Source of the DNA: Neocallimastix lanati (nom. inval.)
Taxonomy: Eukaryota; Neocallimastigomycota; Neocallimastigomycetes; Neocallimastigales; Neocallimastigaceae
NCBI GenBank assembly: GCA_016946835.1
Contig: JACVTC010000032.1
Location: 1,411,601-1,475,600, forward strand
DNA length: 64,000 nucleotides
Direction of reading: 5' to 3'
The translations under genes and the position numbers were made by a program. Shown piece by piece: positions 14,198-28,479 of this stretch (position 1 is its first letter; every line of letters starts with the position of its first letter). The notes beneath the pieces were generated by a model, which was given only the letters and a program-made list of their open reading frames with translations, did not search any database and was not told the DNA's origin.

Positions 14198-15251
14198 CTA
14201 ATTCATTCTTTGAACAAGGTTGTTGATGTAGTTTTCACGGTTACCGGCTTCACCATTTTGAATGAAGTGGTTGGTCTTCTTACCCTTGAAACCACCAGTT
14301 GGGTTAGAGAGCTTGAAAGTCCAGAGGAAGTTGTTAGCTTGCTTGAAGTTTGGACCAACAGTGTAGATTTCGTGAATAAGATCTTCAATACAAACAATAC
14401 CGTATTTACCAAGTTCTTGGGCAATAATAGCGTTATCAGTAATTGGAATTCTTTGCTTGTTAATCTTAGCGAAACCACGCTTGTAGATAAGTTCACGAAC
14501 AGTCTTAAGATTTGGAGTACCGTAAGTAACGTATGGTTCAACTAACTTTAACATAGTAACAGTGGCCTTGTTAAGCTTTACGAAAGTACCATTATTGATT
14601 TGAATGATACGGAGAAGTTGAAGGATCTTACGAGCCTTTGGTGGAACATTAGAAATACCCTTAATTCTAACAACGAAAGCTAACTTTGGTTCAGCTGGGA
14701 CATAGAAAGAACCTTGAGCCTTAGCTTGTCTTTGGAGACGAATTTCGTTACGTTCAGCGGCCTTGTATTCCTTAGCATATTGTTGAGCACGTTGGTAGGC
14801 AACCTTACGAGCGTTACGGTTAGCAACCTTAGATTCAGCCTTGGCGGCAGCCTTGGCAGCGGCGATCTTTTCTTGAGCCTTAGCCTTCTTTAATAAAGTT
14901 TCTGGAACAGCTTTAGTGGCACTATTATTGATATTTAAAAAATTAAAATTAGTAATTCATCAAAATTAATTATGTATTTTAATATATTTTTGAAATAGAA
15001 TTAAAATATAATGGTACACACATTCATTATTTCCGCATATACGAAAACTATTTTTACTCAATATATATAATCTATTCTATGAAAAATGATAATCATTTTT
15101 TAAGAACAATATAACATTAAAGAATATAATTTCTTTTGTGTAACTTTCTTTAAGATTATATGCTCTTGCTGATTTTATGTACCATATTTAATATTTTATT
15201 CAATTCATGATTTCATTTATTTCATATTTTATCAATAACTACATACACCAT
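14198..15251 (-). CDS. RPL7: 60S ribosomal protein L7 (uL30)
   Basis: Exon 2, 14921-14198, encodes nearly all of L7. It has a basic Ala/Lys-rich N-terminal arm ([19 protein letters not shown]), then [73 protein letters not shown] and the C-terminal [16 protein letters not shown]. The acceptor needs two upstream bases. The best match is a 5-nt first exon, ATGGT at 15251-15247, with a consensus GTATGT donor, giving MVATKAVPE and 242 aa, a normal L7 length. L7 binds 25S rRNA in the large subunit. Codon use is the most GC-biased in the window, as expected for a highly expressed gene. The start is an inference; an alternative short exon near 15030 is possible. Confidence 0.93.
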
Positions 15252-15729
15252 TGTTAGTATTCTTACTTAACGATTGAAGAGGAGGAAAAAGTAAATATGG
15301 AATAGTATTTTATTATATTATTAAAAATTTTTAATTTTATCCAATCATTATATTTACCCAATCATTAATTAGGTAAACTTACATATAAAATCAAATGTAA
15401 TTAATTTGTCAATACTTTATTAAAACTTTATATTTAAGCCACATAAATAATGTAGTATAATCTTCAATAATATTTATTTATAATTATTCTTATAAATTTT
15501 AATGAAATTTCTGTATATTTTATAAATAATATTTTTAATTTGTAATTAACATAAATATTATTAGTTATTTTTTTTTTTTTTTACCATAAATGTGATTTCT
15601 TTTATGTTTATGAAGTTATTCGGTTGTTAATTTTTATGATTATATTAATATATACTTTTTTATTTTTTATTATTTTTTTTATTTAATTTTAAATTTATAT
15701 TTATATTTTTATCTTTATTTTTATTTGAA

Positions 15730-15789
<60 letters not shown>

Positions 15790-15792
15790 CAC

Positions 15793-15826
<34 letters not shown>

Positions 15827-15867
15827 TTTTTTTTTTTTTTTTGATAGAATAATAGATTTTTATGTAT
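15252..15867. other. Spacer upstream of RPL7 with TTA array
   Basis: RPL7 promoter and SAM50 3' flank. A TTA array (15731-15835) broken by one ACTATT is followed by a T run close to the SAM50 stop. No gene seen. Confidence 0.6.
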
Positions 15868-18138
15868 CTACATAAAACTTAAACCGACACCAAATTGAAG
15901 TCCTTTTTTGACATCATCAGTTTTTGTTACAGCTATTGGTAAACAGTAATTAAGTTCAACTCTTAAAATACTAAATTTTACAGCTAATCCGAAACCAGTA
16001 GAAATAGATGGAGTCTGAATTAATCTATTTACATTTTCACTTAATGATTCTTCTATATAAATTTTGCAATATAAAATAATCATTAGTATTTTATATTTAT
16101 ATATATATATTTATTCATTTAACTTATTTTAAAAAATATAAATAACCTAAAATAAATAATGAATATTAAAATTTTTACTTTGATTTAATAAGATAGAACT
16201 TCCGGCATTAATAAACATATGTGTTTTTATTGGTTTATCAGCTAATTTTGGTAATGGTGCATACAAACTTAAGCCTGTAGTCCAGTATGTATCACCACCT
16301 ATAACATCCTCTATAAAATTTTTAATTTTATTTTTTAATTTTTAATTTTAATTGAAACACAGTATAATTTATACTTAATTATTTAATTAAGTAAATTTTA
16401 TTTTATATTTGACTTACTTCCATCTTTTGGTCCGAGACCATAATGATTAAAACCTCTTACTGAAAGTGGTCCTCCAATAAAAAATCTATCATTAATTCTT
16501 GTTTTACTATTCATAAGTGGAAGTAAAAGACCACCTCGAAGTGATGAACTAAGAGACTTATTTCAATAAAAAAATAAAATTTTATTATTACTATAATAAT
16601 TCTATGTAATTTATTTCAATTTTTTATTTAATTTACTATAAACTTACAAAACCTTTTCCTAAAGGATAATTCCATTGGGTTTCAACCTCATGTTTTAAAA
16701 ATTGAACATCACCACCTAAACCAGCTAATTCCTGATAAAATTTAAATAATGATCCTCTACTTGGTAACATTGAATCATTTCTAGTATCTTTCACATATCT
16801 ATGATAGATAGCCGACTTAAAAGAATTTCCAGCTTCACTTCTTACACTTTTTTTTTTAATTTAGTATTAGATTATTTATTTTAATATTATGATTTTATTT
16901 GATTTATTACATAATATAAATTTTATGTACAATATTACCTAAACGAGGCATTTTTACCAATATTATTTATTTGACGCCATGAAGCTATATAACCATATTC
17001 ATTCATACCATATAGAGATAATTTCTATATTTGTTTATTAAAATCAACAATTTTAGTTTTAAAAAATATTTATAAATTTAAATATAAAATCTATATTATA
17101 ATAATTACTCTAAATTTGAATCCTATATTATTTGAAAATTCATTAAATGAACTAAATATTGCATGACTCATATTCATTTGTGAAGCTACTGTTTCAAATA
17201 TACGATCTGGATTACCATTTATTGGAGATGTATAACATAACTTTTAAATATTTATATATATATTTATATTCATAGATTAATAAATATATATTTTTATATT
17301 TTTATTATTTAATGTTTTATTTTTTTTAATTATTTTACTTTATATATTGAATTTTTTTGAGTTTTTATTGGTAATAATTTTGAAGATTGCTTATTTCTTT
17401 CTATTGTGGTACTATCCACACCATAAGATGCATTAGCTTCGAAATTTTCACCACTACCAAAAAGATTTCTAAGATTAACAGATGCATTCTTTAATATATT
17501 TTATATTATTTTTTATTTTAATATATATTATTAATTTAAAATATTAAATATTATTTAATTAATTATTATAATACTAAATGAAATTCACATTCCAAAATGA
17601 TATAATTTTTACATACTAAATTCCCTTCATTATTTCCAACTTCAGTTCCAGTTCTTGCCCAAAATCTTGGTTTTTCTTTTAAATTTATAATAACATTAAC
17701 CTCGTTTTCACTATCTATTATTTTTGATTGTGGTACATCTAAATTAACACCTAATTCTTTAAATATTCCTAATCGATTTAATTTTCCACAAATTGAATCA
17801 GTTTCTTCGAGAATCTCTTTTAAAGTTTTAGCTTGAAATAAAGAATTTAATTGCTTTTCAATTAATGACCTTTTAGTGAATTTTGTTCCATTGACTTTAA
17901 AAGAATTAACTCTAAATGGTGAATCTTTAGCTTCATTTAACTTCAATATATAAATTTATTATTTTAATTATAATTAAACTTTACATATATTATTAAATAA
18001 GTATTACGATATAAAATTAAAATATAAAATATAACTCACTAAATTTTGCAGATGTTCATTTAATTCTTCTCTTCTTTTTAAATAATCATTATATTTTAAA
18101 TTTGTTTCTTCATTTTGATTTCTTTTTGATTTTTTCAT
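15868..18138 (-). CDS. SAM50: SAM50/TOB55 outer-membrane beta-barrel assembly protein
   Basis: Nine exons: 18138-18040, 17940-17617, 17488-17339, 17240-17109, 17024-16939, 16846-16648, 16556-16418, 16310-16179, 16052-15868 (481 aa, normal size). Sam50 is the core of the sorting and assembly machinery that inserts beta-barrel proteins into the mitochondrial outer membrane. Residues 34-141 form the POTRA-like region (FRVNSFKVNGTKFTKRSLIE, then LKEILEETDSICGKLNRLGI). The barrel begins with ARTGTEVGNNEGN and NASVNLRNLFGSGENFEANA. The Omp85 signature RFFIGGPLSVRGFNHYGLG is intact, as is the last strand GLQFGVGLSFM. Introns are 70-130 nt and carry no useful coding. In an anaerobic fungus the protein would sit in the hydrogenosome outer membrane. 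It is divergent from the CWC21-like gene. Confidence 0.95.
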
Positions 18139-18239
18139 GTTTAATTTACAATTCTAAAAAATTAATTATTAATTCATATTATTTTTTTAAAATTTTATAT
18201 ATAACAATAAAAAAATTAATAAAACTTTATATAATTGCT

Positions 18240-18273
<34 letters not shown>

Positions 18274-18685
18274 AAAAAAGTGAAAAGAAAAAAGAAATTT
18301 ACATATTAAGAAATTATATTTTTATATATCAAAATAATTAAAATATTATTGTATTCTTAACACTTTTATTGAGAAATAAGAAATATTGTTTGTAATAAAT
18401 TATTACTTTATTATTATTATTATTATTATTATTATTTTTATTATTTATTATTTCATTATTGCAGTAAAAAAAGAAAAGAAATAATATGATTTATAATTAA
18501 TTTTTTTTTTAAAAATATAATATTTAAAATTTTAATCAATTAATATATTGATCATAATAAAATTAATATATTTATAATATATTAAAATTTTATAACAAAA
18601 CTTTTTTCTTTTTAGTTTTAATTTTTGTATTGTTCTATTTTATATTATTTTATTTGTTTTTAATTGTTAGAATTTTAAGCTAAAA
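18139..18685. promoter_or_regulatory. Divergent intergenic region SAM50 / CWC21-like
   Basis: 547 bp between two outward-facing start codons, so it should hold both promoters. It contains a T run of about 32 nt (18241-18272) and a TTA array (18412-18437). No specific factor site was recognised. Confidence 0.4.
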
Positions 18686-19599
18686 ATGTACAATGGTATA
18701 GGTTTAACCACTCCAAGGTAATGAATATATATTTTGATAATGTTTAATATTATATATAATTTAATTGATATTAATTAAGTTTTATTTCATATACTTTATA
18801 AAAATGTTATATTATTAAAATCTATTTTATATTAAATATTTAAAATGATTTATAAAAATATATTAAATTTAATAATATTAGAGGAAGTGGAACAAATGGC
18901 TTTGTACAAAGGAATTTATCACATATTCCTAATAGACCAAAAAGAGATTTTAAAGATTATAATGAAATGGCACCTCCGCCACCAGTGAAAAAAGTTGATA
19001 AATCAATAGCTGTTCATGATAAAAAAAGAGAAATCGAAATAAAATGCATAGAATTACAAGATGAACTTGAAGAAAAAGGAGAAAAAGAAGATGTTATTGT
19101 AGAAAAAGTTAGTAAATTAAGAAAAAAGTTAACTGAAGAATTAGAAAGTAAAATCAATAAAAAGGAAGAAGAAAATATTAAAGAATTGAAATCATTAAAA
19201 GAAATTGAAAATAAAAAAGTAATGGATGCATTTGGAATAAAAGAAGATGAATTTATCGAAGGTGCTTCACTTAATAAAGAATATCAAGAATTAAAAAAAC
19301 AAGAAAGGATTATTGAAAGACAAAAGCGTGAAGAAGAAAGAGAGGAAAGAATGAAAAGGGAAGAGAAGAGAAGAAAAAGAGATAAGGAGGAAAGAGAAAG
19401 GCATTATGAAAGAAGAGATAGAGACAGAAGTAGAAGTAGAAGTAGAAGTAGAAGTAGAAGTAGAAGTAGAAATAGAAATAGAAATAGGAGTAGAAGTAGA
19501 AGCAGAAGCAGAGATAGACACTATGGAGAAAGAGAAAGAGATAGAAGTAGAGAAAGGCATCATGATGAAAAAAAAAGAAGACATCATCACCATCGTTAA
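18686..19599 (+). CDS. CWC21: CWC21/SRRM2-type spliceosome protein with RS tail
   Basis: Exon 1 18686-18717, exon 2 18882-19599 (249 aa). The N-terminus [20 protein letters not shown] RNLS is the conserved cwf21 start found in yeast Cwc21, S. pombe Cwf21 and human SRRM2. A cwf21-like helical Lys/Glu-rich segment follows (REIEIKCIELQDELEEKG...SKLRKKL). Next come KKVMDAFGIKEDEFIEG and a highly charged tail ending in repeated RS dipeptides (about residues 155-190) and a His-rich end. The family binds Prp8/Snu114 near the catalytic centre of the spliceosome. The RS tail is longer than in yeast and resembles metazoan SR proteins. Each RS unit is encoded by near-perfect AGAAGT repeats, which may vary in copy number. 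Confidence 0.85.
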
Positions 19600-19728
19600 T
19601 TTATTAATTTCTTTTTTTTTCAAAAAAAAAAAAATTAAATTTTAAATTAAAAAATTTAATGAATTCAATTATATTATTTTTCACTATATTAATTTTAAAT
19701 ATGTTATAATATATACTAAAACAATCTA

Positions 19729-19805
<77 letters not shown>

Positions 19806-20288
19806 ATAAATTTTTATAATTTTTATAATTAAATTATATAAATATGTGTATAGTAAAAATCTCTACCCAACAATAAACAAATTGTTCGTACTTACAATAA
19901 AAAAAATTAATAATTAATATAATAATTAATAATGTTAATAATATTTATTAATATTGAATTATAATTTAACTTTTTATTATATTTATTCTTTTTTATCTTT
20001 CTATTATAATATTCATTTATAATTTAATAGATTTATTTATTTATTTATTTATATTTATTTATTAAATACAAGCTTTAATTTTTAAATAATATCTTAAGAT
20101 TTATTAATTATATAACTATTATAATATATATATATATATATATATATTTTATTATAATCATTACTTTCAATTTTTTAATTCTTTAATTATTTTATTTTAC
20201 TATTTTATATTATTTTATAATTAATTTAAAACAAAAAACAAAAAGTATAAAAGATAAAAGATAAAAATAAACAATATATTAAGGTATC
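19600..20288. other. Convergent 3' spacer with TTA array
   Basis: Between the ends of CWC21 and IML1. TTA array at about 19730-19803; the rest is A/T-rich. No gene seen. Confidence 0.6.
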
Positions 20289-23200
20289 TTATTTTGGTGA
20301 TGATGATAAATGATTAATAAATAAAGGTTTATCAGACTCGTTATTAACTGAAAGATTATTATCTGAGTTATAATGAACATTATCAACATTTTCATTTTTA
20401 CTAGCATTATCATTTTTATTAGATTTAATATTTCCAGTTGAGTTTTGATGATGGATTATATTTACATATTTTGCTTTGAAATTAATATTGTCTTCATCAT
20501 CATTATTGAAACTTTCGACAATAACATTTTCATTAATTAAATTATTAAAGTTTTTATTCATATTAAATGTCTCAGAAACCGAATTTATATCATTTTCACT
20601 TCCACCTTTATTTTCCAAAATTCTTGTTTTTTCATTATCATATTTAGTCTTAGTACTATTAAAACTATTACTTCTACTATTACTAAGATTAGGTTCTTCA
20701 TTTCTTTTATCATCTTGATAAGTATTGACACTTTTATTCTTTAATAGATTTTTGATGATTGATGATACTTCACTTGTAACTTTACCAGAATTAATATCCA
20801 ATGGTTGAGACAAAACTATATAATGATTTATTATTTTATTAATAAATCAGATTAAATAATTGTTTTTATTTATAAATTATATTTATAAACATGATATATA
20901 TAACATAAATAAATGTATAATTAGAAATAAGATTAAAAAGAAATAATTAAATAAACAATTAAGATTTAATAACTTACTTTCATCAGATATTTCTTCTAAT
21001 TGTTTATTCATACCCTTAGTAATTAAGAGAAGTTTTTGAGTTGATTTTTCCCATAATTCTTGTAATTTTTTTGGATCTTGACAAAACCTTTGGAAATGTT
21101 CGTGTAATAGATCAATATTTGTCAATGATGAAGAATTTAAACCTAAACTTGTAATATAATTTGTTGATATTGGTGATGAGTTTTCTGAATTACTATTTGA
21201 ATAGGAAGTTTCAGATATTGTATTTAGATTTATATTATTATTATTATTAATGTTATTGTTATTATTATTATTTATATTTATATTATTATTATTATTTGGA
21301 TTATTATTGCTATTATTGCCATTGGCATTAATATTATTATTATTACTATTATTATTACTATTATTATTACTACTATTATTACTATTACTATTATTACTAT
21401 TATTATTAGTATTATTAGTATTGTTATTTGGATTTGAATTAATACTTGGATTTAAATTAATATTGCTCTTTCCTGAGTTATATAATGAATTATTAACCCA
21501 AAGGAATCGGGAATGGTCTTCTTCACAAATTTGTACAAATGCCATACCAGAGCGATGAACAAACTGAATATTTTTATTTTCAGGCTTTTCATAAGAATAT
21601 TTTACTGGACGTTTAAATTGATGATCAGATTCTAGGTCAAGTACAAAACCAAAGTATTTTAATAATTCAGATTCATACCAATACATTGGTATTTCAATAT
21701 CTCTTAATTGTAAAGGTTTAACATTTGTACTATTATTATTAGCATTTGTATTTGTACTGATATTACTGGTATTATTACTCTTTTTACTTTCTACAGACAT
21801 TTCAGAATTGTTACTATTTTTTCTAATTTCAAAAAGATCACTACTACTAAGATTTTCTTTAATAGGCATTTTTTCTTTTTCATTATTATCATAGGTTGAT
21901 AATGATAAACTATTATCTTTAATACTATTTGATCTTTCTAGCATTACACTATCATTAACACTATTCTTTCTATTGTCATTTTCACCATTGGTTATAGTTG
22001 AATCAGTCCTTACTAAATTAATTTTTCCTTTACCTGAATATGGTAAACTATTTTCAAGTTCTTGGAAAACTAAATCTATATTTGGAGGCAAGAGTGATAA
22101 TTTAATTACACTAACAGATTGGAATGGATTAGCATTTGAATATTGTTGAATTTGTTGATATGGAGCTTCAACAAGTTTGAAACCACATCTTTCTGCAAAT
22201 CTAGACCAACTCGTTAATTGATCTTCAATTAACCTTGCAGTGCATACTAACCAATGTAATTGGAAATGATAACAATTCATTGGATTATAAACAGTATCAT
22301 AGTGTAGAGTAGCAACTTCACATCGATTACTCTTTTGCAATGGATCTACATCAATTATTAAAGACTGACTAAGCTTAAATGGGAGACGATCAAAATCGTC
22401 AATTGTATCATTACTATCTTGAAGATTTGCTTTTTGAGTTCTAAACCAACGCATTGCACCACGATCTGGATGATCTTTTGGGAGTGAAAATTCTGCTCTT
22501 AAACGATAGAAATAAAAACCATCAAGGAAGTGATGCTTTTTTGTTACATGTTCAAACATTCCCTTGTTCAATAAATGATTACCAAATTCAACTGCCTCTT
22601 CTCTAGTATCAATATCATGGAAAGATCTAATCATCCATTCTACAAAATCACTACCAATAAATGTTCTTTCATATACACGGAAATGCCAACGACGATCTCT
22701 ACAAGGAACACCATCTGCGTGTTGCATTGCATGGGCAATTGATTCAATAGAAGAATTTTTAGATAACCTCTCCATTAATTGAACGGAACCACGACGATGA
22801 GAATGTCTTGATTCAGATAATTGAATTTGTCTCTTTAAATCTAATGGATTTGGTGTAAATGATGTTGTACTATATGTCGTAAATTGAATTTTTCTTAAAA
22901 TATTAGATTTATTAATACGCTTTAGGTTTAATGATTGATCACGATCATTTCTATCATTATGTTGATTTAATTTTAATTTTTCAAAGACATCTATGAATTT
23001 TGAAAAACCAGCAATTCTAAGTTCTTCTTCATCAAGTTGTTCATTTGTTGGATTAAGAAGTGTACTATTTTGAGGAACGGTATCTAATGGAATTAAAATA
23101 AATCTTGCACTTAAAAATTCCAAAGAATCTGCTGTATCTTTTTGACTACCAGAAATAAAATGATCAAGATAATTCCAATTATAAGTTGCTAATGAAGGAT

Positions 23201-26200
23201 ACTTAAAGGTAATTGTTCTAGTTTGATAAAAATCTTGACTTTTTGGCCAAATTGAACATTTATATGTAATAGGATTTGTGGAATAGCTTATTTTTCTCAC
23301 GTATCTTTTAATTTCAATATTTTGACGAGTCGAATCATAATAAAGTTTATGTAAATGATCGCCTAAACTTAAATAATATTGTTGTTTAGATATTGATTGA
23401 GGCCACGTTCCTTCATCTTTAAAACTATTTGGATATTTTCTATTATCAACACTATTATTGGTATAATCTGAAACATTAGATTGCTTTATATGCATATTAT
23501 TAGTAATATTTGAAATTATTAACTGGAAACCTTTGCTTAATCTTTGTGAAATCATTTCTTTTAATAAACTATCAATTCTTTTTATAAAGTTTAATGAATC
23601 ATCTGAATTTTCTGGGTATAAAATATATTCATCATCAGGAGCCAATGCATAGGTATATTCTTCATAATAATCTCTTAAATCATCTTGTTTTGGAAAGAAG
23701 TCAGTTGTTAATGGGAGACAAGCTGGTGTACAAAGAGATTTCCATTTCATTGTAGCTTTATTAGAAGTTGGCTCCATTGATTTTGGAAAAACATGATGCC
23801 AACGACATATATGTGAACTTAGTCTCATTTTATTTTTTGTTGGATTGCAAGGATTAATATAATTTTGTTTTATATGTCTTATAGTTCCAGGTTTTCCAGG
23901 TGATAACTTAACTATATGCTTTGAAGTATCATTTTGAGGTGAACAAAACTTCAAAGATTCTGATATACTATTGCGATTATCTGTATCTCTATAACTTCCT
24001 GTACAATTATTATACCTTGTTGAATGTTTAATACAAATTGGTGCAACTTGTGTATTTTTCGATGTATCTGTTGTTACACTATTAGCGTCACCTTTATTAT
24101 TAATATAGATTTGTAAGAATTAATTATTATTAATTATTTAATTTTGTTAACATTAGAAATAATTATAAATACCAAATAAAGTAAAAATAACAAACAAATA
24201 ATAATAATACTAATAATAATAATAAAATATAAAATATATATATATCAAAATTAAAAATTAAATACCAGTTGTATTATCTACTTCAGATAAAACTCTTATA
24301 TGATCAAAATCAATATTGATATTACTTGTAAATGATTTAGGTCTTTCACGCTCTCCTCCAAAACTTTTTCTAAAAGATTTAGTATTCGTTAAATTGAGAT
24401 TTGATACTCCAGTAGTTGTAGGATTAACCATAGAAATTTCATTTTTTTGTAATTCCAATTTATTTTTTATATGAGCATTGTGAATTATACTATTTCCATT
24501 TGTTCCAAAACTCGACGCAATATTAACTTCACTATTAGCATAATCTTAATCAATAATATTAATTTTAATTTTAATATTATATAAATAAATATATAAATAA
24601 ATTATAATTAATAATTTTTACATATTTAAAAAAATATAAAATATAATTTAAATTTATATATATATATATATATATATATTTACTTGAAGAATTAGAATTA
24701 TTAATTTTTATTGATGTTGTTGATCTTATAGGCTCTAATCTTAAATTATTTTCAATATATAATCTACTATCATTTGAATGACGTATATCATTACGACGTG
24801 ATACAGAAGAAGTTGCAGATGCACTATCTTTTAATATTTTATTTCTTTGAGAAACAATTGGGTTCTCATCACGATTATCAATACTACGATTAGAATCAGA
24901 AACTTTAATAGGATTAGTAACAGAATAAGTATTATCTGGGGTGATATTATGACTAGAATTCGCTATTCTTGCATTAAATCTTGTTCTTGAGTGTGATTTT
25001 TGATCATAATGAAAAAGTCCTTCATCATAACGATCATAATCAATAGTACTTTGATCAGGTTCAATAGAAGAATTAATTTTTTCGGATGGATTAGAATCAA
25101 GATATGGAATCAAAATAGAAGAGCCCGCTTGTTCTGTTATACCCATCATTTGAACATCATACATTTTACAACGTAATAAAAATTGATGATTATTAGAATT
25201 AGAATTATTATTTTTGTCTTCAGTATCTTGATTATTATTCCAAAAACTGCAATCAATCCAATATGGAATATTATAAAATATATGTTCCGGATTATCATTA
25301 TTTGGATCGTCGAAATAAAGAGGATCCCATACATCCACTTTTTTTTCTGAAGATTCTCCTGGCTTTTCGAAAGATTCATTTTTATGTAATTTTCTTTCGT
25401 TAAATGATGATAAAGAATTATCAACGCTTTCTTGATTAGTATTTAAAGATAATTCTTTTGAGTAATATTGCATTAAAGGAACAAGATAGAGTGGTGGCCT
25501 AGAAAGACATACTAAATCAAGACTAACACCATTATCAATCATTCTTTGTGTCGTTAATCTTAAAAGTTTTTTATCTACTTCAAATATACCAGTTCCTGGG
25601 GTAACAACAACAATAGAAAGCCCCGTTCTTAAAATATTTCTATCCATATAATGTTTATCAAATGGATTAAGAGCTAGATTAATTGCTTCTAATACATTAC
25701 CTTCACATGCTGGTGAATTATTTCCAGATAAAATAGTTGAACCGTTTTCTGACCTTTGTAATATATCTTTTTGAAATTGAACAAATTCACGTTTTAATAT
25801 TGTAAGCATGGAAAAAGAATCCATTCTTGTTTCAAAATCAATTACAACTCTATAAAAATCTTTATATGGTCGATTTAATGAATCATATAATATAGCATTA
25901 TCATTTTCTGGTGCTTCATCAATATGATTATAAAAAATACGAGAAAATAATATAATTGATATTGTATGATTAGTATTACTTTCTGTCCATTTTTTAAATA
26001 ATGTTGGAAAGAATCCTGTTAAAGCTTTTTCATAAAAAAGTTCACCATCTTCATCAAAATCCCACATTTCTCTACTCATTTGTATAAATATATAAAATTT
26101 TGATGATTCAGATCTAAATATAGTTTTAGTTGAATTTGTAATATAACCACATGCAACCTTTTTATTTTTAATATTATTATTATTAATTAATATTTATTAA

Positions 26201-26202
26201 TA

Positions 26203-26236
<34 letters not shown>

Positions 26237-27195
26237 TATTATTATTTATTAATTATTAATTATTTAAAATATTAAAATAAATGATGTTCATTTAATAAAT
26301 AGAAAATATGTAATCATTACTTTTTTTCCATTAACAAGAATTTTTTTAACTTGAGCTCTTAATAAACCAGCATATGAAATATTCTTTCCCACATAAACAC
26401 ATGTTCCTTCTAAAGCTAATTTAAATCTCCACATATCCCCACGACTTATATATTGATCTCTAAATGTTACTTCAATATAGTCTGCAGTTACTTCAGAAAA
26501 ATCTATCTTTTTATAGTTAATATATATTATTTATTTTATACGTTTTAAATTATTCAATACAAAAATATTTATAAATCAATTATATATTTAATTCTATTTA
26601 TGAGAATTACTTTTCTAACAACAACATCTGTTCTTGCTTGTAATTCGAATAACGATGCAATGTGATTTGCAACAGAAATCTTTCATTTTAGTAAATATTT
26701 ATATTATTTAATATATATATGCACGTATATTTAAAATTCATTTTTAAATACTTTATTATTATAAATTTATAAGTATAATTAAATTATTACTTGTAATTGA
26801 GGTTGCCTTATACTAATGTCTTTATCAATATTACTGACTTGAATAATTAATCTTCTACATTCAATTGGTAAAGAATGTATCAAATCTGCTACAGCATGTT
26901 TATGTTTTTGATTATTATTAATGTATTTTGAGTTCGAATTATTACGATTATTCCAATTATTATTTGAAGGTCCAGTTGATTCAGGGTGAAAAATCTCCAA
27001 TAAATCTCCTGAATTAATATTTGGAAAATGTTCCTGATTTATAACAACATCTTGTTTAGAAAAACGTTCATCATGAACATACAAATTATATAATTTTTTT
27101 GGATTTGTTTTCATTTTTGTGTTTGATATTAATCCTGAAGTCACATCGAGATAATTTTGAACTTTGTCTTTTTTATTATTTGAAGTTACTGGCAT
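20289..27195 (-). CDS. IML1: IML1/DEPDC5 homologue, SEACIT (GATOR1) GTPase-activating subunit
   Basis: Seven exons: 27195-26791, 26679-26611, 26506-26321, 26157-24684, 24544-24266, 24091-20978, 20815-20289 (2017 aa; yeast Iml1 1584). Iml1 with Npr2/Npr3 inactivates the Gtr1/Rag GTPase on the vacuole and so represses TORC1 during amino-acid shortage. Visible regions: N-terminal domain with LYVHDERFSKQDVVIN and FPNINSGDLLEIFHP; DYIEVTFRDQYISRGDMWRF; VGKNISYAGLLRAQV; the SABA-like part IQMSREMWDFDEDGELFYEK and SIVVVTPGTGIFEVDKKLLR; SRHSHRRGSVQLMERLS; a DEP domain near residues 1260-1335 (RRWHFRVYERTFIGSDFVEW); and a C-terminal part with NPMNCYHFQLHWLVCTARLI. A poly-Asn stretch near residues 1690-1760 and Ser/Asn linkers explain the extra length. 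The last exon is low complexity and least certain. Confidence 0.92.
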
Positions 27196-27321
27196 ATTGT
27201 TTTTAATATTTATTTACATTTATATATAAATATAAATATATATATATTTTAATATTGTATAAGGTTTTAATATTATTATTATTATTATTATTATTTAAAT
27301 AATATTATTTTATTCATTTAA

Positions 27322-27361
<40 letters not shown>

Positions 27362-28448
27362 TTTGTTAAATAAGATTTTAAACAATTATATTTATAATTT
27401 TTAAAAGATAGCAATTATAAAGCAAAGAAAATTTTATAAATATTACATTTAATATAAAAAACGATTGTTGTAAATTTAATTAAATTTAATAAAGTCTGAA
27501 TATATATTGTTATTTGAAAATTTTATATTAAATAACAATATTGGGTTAGGTTTTAAAATAAACTTATTAATAATAAAAATTTTATAATTGTTGATTGTAA
27601 ATATATATACCTGATTTATTACATAAATAAATGTACAAAAATTGTTATATTTCTATTGGATTTTTAAATTAATATATATAAAATTATTTCAAAAACTTTT
27701 TGTTTCTTAAAATAAAAATAAAACATAATTCTATTTGCCTATATATATTATTAATTGAAAAAAATTTATCAAATATTCAGAATCAATAAATTATTAAATT
27801 CTTAAAAAAAGGGAAAAGTTAATGGATGTTAATATATAAAATTAATTATTTATTTGGACTTAACGAATAATATAATGATACTTTACTAACTTATTTAACT
27901 ATGTCCATTGTTTTACTAATTTATTTTAAAAGTAACTTAATACTAATATAAATTACTACCATAGTGTTAGTGATATCCAACAAATATAAATGAATATGGA
28001 AAATCAGATTCTGAATTTATTTATAGGAGTATCTTTATTATTTTATTACTTTTAATAATTAATTATAATTGAAGTCATTATTCATAAAGAGGGTGTAAGT
28101 ATTATAATTTCACTTTATTTATGTTTAATGAGGTTAAATAAGATCAATTATTTTCATTTAATTCTTTATATACATATAAAAAATATTACTATTAATAATA
28201 GCTAAAGTATATTCATTGAAATTTTCTAATATATATTTATCTTAATTATAACTGTCCATAAGAAACATTTTTAAAAATACATATATTTATCTAACAATAA
28301 TGATGAGAATTAAATAAAAACAGATACTTTTAATTTTAATTATAAAAAAACAAGAACAAAATAAAATTATAATTTAATGAATGAATAAATGAATGAATAA
28401 ATAAATATATACATAAATACATAAATAAATAAATAATAATAATAATAA

Positions 28449-28479
<31 letters not shown>

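Noticed and set aside
14203-14545. Alternative frames over RPL7
   Set aside because: Antisense or shifted readings of the conserved L7 exon.
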